Source of the DNA: ZC4RG20 sp963782445
GTDB lineage: Bacteria; Pseudomonadota; Gammaproteobacteria; Steroidobacterales; Rariloculaceae
DNA length: 64,000 nt
NCBI GenBank assembly: GCA_963782445.1
Contig: CAWAJM010000002.1
Span: 1 to 64,000 of the forward strand
Reading direction: 5' to 3'
Shown here: positions 57,779 through 64,000 of the stretch, one piece after another
Layout: each line of letters opens with the position of its first letter
Numbering within the stretch: position 1 is the first letter of the stretch
Made by a program: the position numbers and the translations under genes
The notes under the pieces: model-generated
Database searches by the model: none
Seen by the model: the letters and a program-made list of their open reading frames with translations, nothing else
What the model was told of the DNA's origin: nothing

Positions 57779-59062
57779 ATGCGTAATCAACCGGCCAGGC
57801 CCGTCGCGATCGTCGGGGGCATCAGAATCCCCTTCTGCCGCGCGTATACCTCGTACCGCCGCTGCTCGAACCAGCAGATGATGACGGCCGTGCTGCGCGG
57901 TCTCGTCGACCGCTTCGAGCTCGGCGGGCAGCGGCTCGGCGACGTGTCTCTCGGCGCGGTCATCAAGCACTCGCGCGACTTCAATCTCGCGCGCGAATCC
58001 ACGCTCTCGTCCGGGCTCGCGCCCGAAACGCCGGCGTTCGATATCCAGCGCGCCTGCGGAACGAGCCTCTCGGCCTCGGTCCTGATCGCGAGCAAGATCT
58101 CGGTCGGTCTCATGGAGTCGGGAATCGCGGGCGGCACGGACAGCATCAGCGACATGCCCGTCGTCTACCCCGACGAATACCGCCGCATCCTGCTCGAGAG
58201 CGCACGCGGCCGCACGCTGGGCCAGCGCCTCGTGCCCTGGCTCGGGCTGCGGCCGAAGCACTTCCGGCCGAGCCTGCCCGCCGTCGTCGAGCCGCGCACG
58301 GGCCTGTCGATGGGCGAAAGCATGGAGGTTACCGCGAAAAAGTGGGGCCTCACGCGGCAGGAGCAGGACGAGCTCGCGCTCGCGAGCCACCGACACGCGG
58401 TCGCGGCCTACGAGGAAGGCTTCTACGACGACCTGCTCGTCGAGTTCGAGGGCGTGAAACGCGACAACAACCTGCGCCCGGATACGAGCCTCGAGAAGCT
58501 CGGCAAGCTGCCGCCCGTCTTCGATAAGCCGAACGGCACGCTCACGGCCGGCAACAGCACCCCCCTGACGGACGGTGCCTCCGCCGTGCTGCTCGCCTCG
58601 GAGAATTGGGCCGCCGAGCGCGGGCTGCCCGTCCTCGCCCACATTACGTACGCGAAGGTCACGGCCGTCGATTTCGTCAACAAAGAAGGCCTGCTCATGG
58701 CCCCGGCCTATGCGGTTTCCGAGATGCTGTCCGACGCGGGGCTGTCGCTGCAGGACTTCGACTACTACGAGATCCACGAAGCCTTCGCCGCACAGACGCT
58801 CGCGACGCTCAAGGCCTGGGAATCGCCGGAGTTCTGCCGCAACCAGCTCGGCCGCGACGAGCCGCTCGGCGCGATCGACCGCGCCAGGCTCAACGTCAAG
58901 GGCGGCAGCGTCGCCATCGGCCATCCGTTTGCGGCGACGGGCACGCGGCTCGTCGCGACGCTCGCGAAGCTGCTGCACGCGCGCGGCGGCGGGCGTGGGC
59001 TCATTTCCGTCTGTACCGCCGGCGGCATGGGGGTCACGGCCATCCTCGAATCGGCGGGGTAG
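57779..59062 (+). CDS. Acetyl-CoA C-acyltransferase (thiolase, FadI-like)
   Basis: This 427-residue thiolase starts at the ATG at 57779 behind CAGGAGG. The nucleophilic Cys is in IQRACGTSLSAS, with EIHEAFAAQ, GGSVAIGHPFAATGTR (catalytic His) and CTAGGMGVTAILE near the end. Length and the YTSYRRCSNQQMM opening fit the FadI/long-chain type rather than short PhaA thiolases. It is probably a beta-oxidation enzyme; no FadJ partner is adjacent. Confidence 0.88.
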   Translation: MRNQPARPVAIVGGIRIPFCRAYTSYRRCSNQQMMTAVLRGLVDRFELGGQRLGDVSLGAVIKHSRDFNLARESTLSSGLAPETPAFDIQRACGTSLSASVLIASKISVGLMESGIAGGTDSISDMPVVYPDEYRRILLESARGRTLGQRLVPWLGLRPKHFRPSLPAVVEPRTGLSMGESMEVTAKKWGLTRQEQDELALASHRHAVAAYEEGFYDDLLVEFEGVKRDNNLRPDTSLEKLGKLPPVFDKPNGTLTAGNSTPLTDGASAVLLASENWAAERGLPVLAHITYAKVTAVDFVNKEGLLMAPAYAVSEMLSDAGLSLQDFDYYEIHEAFAAQTLATLKAWESPEFCRNQLGRDEPLGAIDRARLNVKGGSVAIGHPFAATGTRLVATLAKLLHARGGGRGLISVCTAGGMGVTAILESAG

Positions 59063-59110
59063 GCGGCCGCGTCGGTGCATCCGCCCTCCGCGGAAAGCGA
59101 AGCCGTCCCG

Positions 59111-59764
59111 TTACTCGCCCGCATGCATGACGAGCGCATCGACCCCCGCCTTGTGCAGCTTCTCGCGGATGCCGTTCAGCTCGTCGAGGTCGCCGATCGG
59201 CCCGATGCGCACACGCTGGTACTCGTCGTTGTCGATGCGGACTTTCTGGATGCTCGATTCGATGCCGAGCAAGGCGAGGTTGGCCTGCATGCGGTCGGCT
59301 TCGTCGGGTGAACGGAACGAGCCCGCCTGCAGGTAGTAGCGACCCGGGGTCTCGACGGGGGCGGGGGGCGCCCCGGACGAAGCGGGGGGCGCCGTGGAAC
59401 CTGCCGTGGCGCGCTGGCCGCCGTCCGCGGCCGGCACGTCGACGTGCGACTGGGGCAGGATCTCGTAGAAGTCGAAGTCCGTGCCGGCGTCCTTGCGCTT
59501 GCCCGCCGCCTTTGCGATGCCGCCTCCGGCGTTGGCGGCGGCCGGCCGCTTGCCGGCTTCGACGGCGCGCGCGGGCGGGACGGCCGGCGCGCGCTTCGGT
59601 GGAGGTTCGAGCGGTGCCGGGCGCGCATGCGGCGGCGCGTGCGGGTTCGCCCCCGTCAGATAGACGACGACGGCCACGCCGAGCCCGAGGGTGAGGCCGA
59701 ACAGCATGTAGACCCAGCCGCGGGTCTCGTCGCGGCGTGCGGGCTTTCGGCGGCGGCGGGCCAT
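59111..59764 (-). CDS. SPOR-domain cell division protein (FtsN-like)
   Basis: This 217-residue protein has a basic cytoplasmic start (MARRRRKPARRDE), one helix (GWVYMLFGLTLGLGVAVVVYL), a Pro/Ala-rich periplasmic linker and a C-terminal SPOR domain (RYYLQAGSFRSPDEADRMQANLALLGIES...KVRIGP-like VRIGPIGDLDEL). This is the FtsN plan, acting at the septum on denuded peptidoglycan. It follows argS by 6 bp, as ftsN often does in gammaproteobacteria. Confidence 0.88.
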   Translation of the reverse strand: MARRRRKPARRDETRGWVYMLFGLTLGLGVAVVVYLTGANPHAPPHARPAPLEPPPKRAPAVPPARAVEAGKRPAAANAGGGIAKAAGKRKDAGTDFDFYEILPQSHVDVPAADGGQRATAGSTAPPASSGAPPAPVETPGRYYLQAGSFRSPDEADRMQANLALLGIESSIQKVRIDNDEYQRVRIGPIGDLDELNGIREKLHKAGVDALVMHAGE

Positions 59765-59770
59765 CGGCGT

Positions 59771-61525
59771 CTACATGCTCGTCGGCGCCGAGACGCCGAG
59801 CAGGCCGAGCGCGTTGGCGATGACCCGGCGGGCCGCGAGCGCGAGCACGATACGCGCCGCGCGCAGCCCCGCGTCATCGACGCGCACGCGGTGCGCGTTG
59901 TAGCTCGCATGGAAGGCGGCCGCGACCTCGCGCAGGTAGTGGACGAGGTGCTGCGGCGCCCGCTGCTCGGCCGCAAGCGCGACGATCTCGGGGTAGCGCG
60001 TCAAGGCGACGACGAGCGCGTGCTCCTCGGCCGTATCCAGCCGCTCGAGCGGCGCTTGTGACGGCTCCGGCAGCGCGATGCCCTCCTGCTCGAGGCGGCG
60101 CAGCAGGCTCTCGACGCGCGCGTGCGCGTACTGCACGTAGTACACGGGGTTTTCGTTCGAGCGCGACTTCGCGAGCTCGAGATCGAACTCGAGGTGCTGG
60201 TCGTTGCCGCGCGAGACGTAGAAGAACCGGGCCGCGTCGCTGCCGACCTCCTCCCGCAGCTCCCGCAGCGTCACGTACTCGCCCGAGCGCGTCGACATCT
60301 GCGCCTTGGCCTTGCCGCGGTAGAGCACGACGAACTGCACGAGCCGCACATCCAGGCTTTCGGGCGAACGGCCGAGCGCGGCGAGGGCCGCGCGCACCCG
60401 CGCGACATAGCCATGGTGGTCGGCGCCGAGCACGTCGAGCAGCAGGTGGTATCCGCGCTCGCACTTCTCGAGGTGATAGGCGATATCCGAGGCGAAGTAT
60501 GTCGTCGCGCCGTTCTCGCGCACGACGACGCGATCCTTGTCGTCGCCGAAATCCGTCGTGCGGAACCAGGTTGCGCCGTCCTGCTCGTAGAGCACGCCGC
60601 GCTCGCGCAGCTGCGCGAGCGCATGCTCGATGGCCCCGGATTCGGCGAGGCTGCGCTCGGAGTACCAGCGCCCGGGATGCACGCCGAACGCTTCGAGGTC
60701 GTCGCGGATGTCGCCGAGCACGCTGTCGTGCGCGGCCGCGAACACCGTGGCGAAGCGCGCTTCGCCCGCGAAGCGCTTGACGTCCGCGATGAGCCGGTCG
60801 AGCCTGCGCTCGCCGTCCGGGTCGCCCTCCGTATCGGCCGCCTCGCCCGCGACGGAGGCGGCGTCGCCGAGCCAGGCTTCCTCGTCGCGCGCGTAGAGCT
60901 CGGCCGCGATATCGCGCACGTAACCGCCCTGATAGCAGTTCGGCGGGAATGGGATGCCCACGCCGCAGCGCTCGGCATAGCGCAACCAGACGCTGAGCGC
61001 GAGAATGTCCATCTGCCGGCCCGCGTCGTTGACGTAGTACTCCTCGTCGACCTCGTAGCCGGCCGCGCGCAGGACATTGGCGAGCGTCGCCCCGTACGCG
61101 GCATGGCGGCCATGGCCGACGTGCAGCGGCCCCGTCGGATTCGCGGAGACGTACTCGAGCAGCACGCGGCGCCCGGCGCCGTCCTTGCCGCGGCCGTAAG
61201 CCTCGCCCGCGGCGGGAATCCGCGCGATCTCCCGATGGTAGGCCGCCGGCGCGAGCCTGAAGTTCACGAAGCCCGGGCCCGCAACGCCGACCTCGGCCAC
61301 GAGCGCCGATTCGGGCATCGCCGCCACGATCTGCCCCGCGAGTTCGTGCGGGCGGAGGCCGGCGGTCTTGGCCGCCTGCATCGCGACGTTGGTGGTGAAG
61401 TCGCCGTGGCGCGGGTCCCGCGTGCGCTCGAGCTTCGCGTCGAGCGCCGCGAGCGCATCGAGACCGTGCCGGCGGGCGACGGAGGCGAGTGCCTGGTGCA
61501 GGAGGTGGTCGAGATCGGCGAGCAC
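59771..61525 (-). CDS. argS: Arginyl-tRNA synthetase
   Basis: This 584-residue class I synthetase has an N-terminal additional domain (HGDFTTNVAMQAAKTAG), the HIGH motif in NPTGPLHVGHGRHAAYG, EEYYVNDAGRQMDILA, the KMSK-equivalent region AQMSTRSGEYVTLREL, and a C-terminal DALR anticodon domain (RVESLLRRLEQEG...LLGVSAPTSM). The start is a GTG at 61525. Frame and length are normal. It lies between priA and the ftsN-like gene. Confidence 0.97.
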   Translation of the reverse strand: MLADLDHLLHQALASVARRHGLDALAALDAKLERTRDPRHGDFTTNVAMQAAKTAGLRPHELAGQIVAAMPESALVAEVGVAGPGFVNFRLAPAAYHREIARIPAAGEAYGRGKDGAGRRVLLEYVSANPTGPLHVGHGRHAAYGATLANVLRAAGYEVDEEYYVNDAGRQMDILALSVWLRYAERCGVGIPFPPNCYQGGYVRDIAAELYARDEEAWLGDAASVAGEAADTEGDPDGERRLDRLIADVKRFAGEARFATVFAAAHDSVLGDIRDDLEAFGVHPGRWYSERSLAESGAIEHALAQLRERGVLYEQDGATWFRTTDFGDDKDRVVVRENGATTYFASDIAYHLEKCERGYHLLLDVLGADHHGYVARVRAALAALGRSPESLDVRLVQFVVLYRGKAKAQMSTRSGEYVTLRELREEVGSDAARFFYVSRGNDQHLEFDLELAKSRSNENPVYYVQYAHARVESLLRRLEQEGIALPEPSQAPLERLDTAEEHALVVALTRYPEIVALAAEQRAPQHLVHYLREVAAAFHASYNAHRVRVDDAGLRAARIVLALAARRVIANALGLLGVSAPTSM

Positions 61526-61602
61526 GCTTGAGTCTTGATCGATGAAACCTGAATTCTACCTAATCCGGGCGAGCGTCAGGTCCGAAGCGTCGCGGCTGGG
61601 GC

Positions 61603-63868
61603 TCAAACGTCGAGCGGATCGAACGTCGATCGACCAGCGGGCACGCCGAAATTCGGGCCAAGTTCGGCAGTCGGCGAGCAGCGCTTCGAGCAGCGCATGC
61701 AGTGGGGCGCGGCGCGGGGATTCGAGCAACAGCCGGCCTCGGTACCGGCCGGCTTTGCGCTCCATTGGGTCCGGTGCCGGGCCGAGCACGCGCACGCCGG
61801 CGTCGCTCGGCACGGCTTGGGCCAGGCGCTCAAGGAGCTTGAAGACGGCGCCGCGCTGCGGCGCCTCCGCGCGCCACAGGGCCAGGTGCGAGAAGGGCGG
61901 CCAACCGGCTTTGCGCCGCTCTTCGAGGGCGAGATCGGCGAAGGCCGCGTAGCCGTCGGCCAGGAGTCGCTCGAGCAGCGGATGCTCGGGGTAGTGCGTC
62001 TGGATCAGGACCTCGCCGGGCGCATCGCGGCGTCCAGCGCGCCCGGCGACCTGCACGAGCGTTTGCGCGAGGCGCTCGTCGCTGCGGAACTCCGTGCCGA
62101 ACAGGCCCTGGTCCGCGTTGAGCACGCCGACGAGGGTCACGCGGGGGAAGTCGTGGCCCTTCGTCAGCATCTGGGTGCCGACGAGGATACGCGTCTCGCC
62201 GCGGCGCACGTCCGCGAGCACGGCGTCGAGCGCGCCCTTGCGCGCCGTCACGTCGCGGTCCAGGCGGCCGATCTTCTGCTCCGGGTACAGGGCGTGCAGC
62301 TCGTCCGTGACGCGCTGTGTGCCCGCGCCGACGGCCATGCGCTCGGCGCCGCAGCCGGGACACGCCCAGTGCAGCGTCTGGGCCGCGCCGCAGTGGTGGC
62401 AGCGCAGCGCCCCGTTGGCCGCGTGCACGGTCAGGCGCGCGTCGCAGCGCGCGCATTGCGCGACGTCGCGGCAGTTCGGGCAGAACAGCACGGGCGCAAA
62501 GCCGCGCCGGTTCAGAAACAGCAGCACCTGATTGCCGGCCGCTAGGTGGCGCTCGACGGCCGCGACGAGGGGCGTCGAGAGCGCGCGCCGGCTCGCGTGC
62601 CGATTCAAATCGACGATGCGCACGGCCGGATGGCCCGCCGAGCCGATGCGGTTCGGCATCTCCAGCAGCCCGTAACGGCCGCTGCGCGCGTTGTGGAAGC
62701 TTTCGAGCGAGGGTGTGGCCGAGGCCAGCAGCACGGGCACGCCGAGGCGGCGCGCACGCAGCACGGCGAGATCGCGCGCGGAGTAGCGGAATCCTTGCTG
62801 CTGCTTGTACGACGGGTCGTGCTCCTCGTCGACGATCACGAGGCCCGGCCGGCCGAGCTCGGAGAACACGGCCGAGCGGGTCCCGACGACGACGGCGGCC
62901 TCGCCGGCGCGCGCGTGGCGCCAGGCCGCGAGCCGCTCGCGATCGGTCAGCGCCGAATGGACGATGGCGAGCCGCTCGCCGAGCCGTGCGCGCAGGCGAT
63001 CGACGAGCTGCGGCGTGAGGCCGATCTCGGGCACGAGCAGCAGTGTCTGGCGGCCCGCGCGCAGCTCCTCGGCGATGAGCCGGAGGAAGATCTCCGTCTT
63101 GCCGCTGCCCGTGACGCCGTAGAGCAGAAAGCTCGAGTAGCCGGGCGGGCGGCCGGCCAAGGTCTCGAGCACGCGGCGTTGGTCGGCCGTGAGGTCGGGC
63201 AGCGCGGCCGAGCCGCCGCCGGCCTCGCCGGCAAGACCGCGCGCCGAGTCGAGGGCACCGGCCGAGACTGCATCGCAGCGCTCGGCCCAGCCCTTGGCCG
63301 CTAGCCGGGCGAGCACAGCGGGCGCGATGCCGGCCTCGCGCAGCGCCGCAGCCGATGCGGGGCCCGAGCGAGCCAGGAAGGTCAGGGCCGCTACCTGCCG
63401 CGTCGCTCGGCCGGCCAGCGCCTCGGGCGCCTGGGCGGCCCCGGCCGGCGTGAGGCGCCAGGGGCGTTCTGCCGCCGGCACGACGGCCCGCCCTTTGCGC
63501 AGCAGGCCCGGGACGGCATGGCGCACGACTTCGCCGATCGGATGGTGGTAGTAGTCGGCGGCCCAACGCAGCGTCGCGAGCAGCTCGGGCCCGACGAGCG
63601 GTTCCGGGTCGAGGGCCTCGATGACGGGCTTGAGCCGTTCGCGCGGGACCGCGGTCTCGACGCCGGCGGCGAGGACGACCCCGATGCGCCGGCTGCGGCC
63701 GAAAGGCACAGCCACGCGGGTGCCCGGCGCCGGGGCCGGCTGGGCGCCGGTCCATAGATAGTCGAACGTCTCGGCGAGCGGCACGGGCACGGCGACGCGC
63801 AGCACGCCGCCCTCGAGACCCCGGCGATCGCGCGCCGCGGCAGCCGTGGCCGGTGCCGCCGGACTCAT
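61603..63868 (-). CDS. priA: Primosomal protein N' (PriA helicase), with 3' frameshift
   Basis: The corrected protein has about 754 residues. It has an N-terminal DNA-binding domain (VAVPVPLAETFDYLW; VPFGRSRRIGVV), Walker A GVTGSGKTEIF, DEEHDPSYKQQQ and eight zinc cysteines (FCPNCRDVAQCARCD...CHHC...CPGC). Near the end, GAACGTC on the + strand (61621-61627) replaces GACGTC. Removing one base yields WSIDVDPLDV and a stop at 61603, the normal PriA ending. Read literally, translation runs on to 61556 with an unrelated tail. The start at 63868 (ATG) is preferred; a GTG at 63877 is possible. PriA restarts stalled replication forks. Confidence 0.93.
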
Positions 63869-64000
63869 GTCAACCACGGCGCGCCGTCCGCGTTATGGGC
63901 TCTGGTTAGGCTCAGAATTGTGGTTCAATTCGGCAGCAGGATGAGCGCCTACGATAGCAGTAACCGAGGCAGCCCGACCGGTTCCCGCTCATGCAACCGG
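63869..64000. other. Upstream region of priA, nothing recognised
   Basis: The last 132 bases hold no gene that I can identify. They are less GC-rich than the surroundings and probably carry the priA promoter. Confidence 0.3.

Noticed and set aside
61556..61602. Extra C-terminal tail of PriA (RSARRLSPSRDASDLTLARIR)
   Set aside because: Removing one base upstream gives the normal PriA ending and a stop at 61603. The tail is an out-of-frame product.

Overview
The window is a high-GC (roughly two-thirds G+C by eye) chromosomal segment of a gammaproteobacterium. The gene orders asmA-like/mutY/yggX, dut/coaBC/radC/rpmB/rpmG, mutM/coaD/rsmD, ftsY/ftsE/ftsX/rpoH and ftsN-like/argS/priA are typical of that class. 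The secreted DUF6152-type proteins, ergothioneine genes and the proteobacterial sortase-type sensor kinase would fit an environmental lineage such as Steroidobacterales/Nevskiales; that placement is inference.

Region 1 (1-13.2 kb) is an accessory cluster of exported proteins. It holds three DUF6152-type proteins whose predicted mature forms all begin His-His, five copies of an unnamed secreted family with a W-x-G-D-T/S signature (one fused to a metallo-beta-lactamase-like domain), a B3-like metallo-beta-lactamase remnant, a DUF2946-like small protein and two TonB-dependent receptors. Several of these reading frames carry single-base indels. Region 2 (13.2-18.0 kb) is a patch of mobile and broken DNA on the 3' side of tRNA-Phe: a complete IS66 element with an exact 8-bp target duplication, an N-terminal integrase fragment, an RHS fragment and a lower-GC orphan gene.

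Region 3 (18-64 kb) is mostly core genome: ergothioneine synthesis (egtB, egtD), acetyl-CoA synthetase, DNA repair (mutY, xthA, mutM, radC), nucleotide and CoA synthesis (pyrE, dut, coaBC, coaD), ribosomal proteins L28 and L33, an acyl-CoA desaturase, the ftsYEX-rpoH block, glutamate synthase (gltBD), msrA, argS and priA. A response regulator at 44.4 kb and a histidine kinase at 54.9-57.0 kb resemble the dedicated sortase-system pair but lie 10 kb apart, and no sortase is present in the window.

Three signals deserve attention. A perfect CIRCE operator overlaps the rpoH promoter region. A REPIN-like palindrome family sits at the 3' ends of four genes, three of them convergent pairs. Three minus-strand genes (a TonB receptor, coaBC, priA) are each thrown out of frame by the same one-base expansion (GAACGTC on the + strand where GACGTC restores the frame). 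Two of those genes are normally essential, so the consensus sequence probably contains systematic errors, and apparent pseudogenes in region 1 should be read with that in mind.
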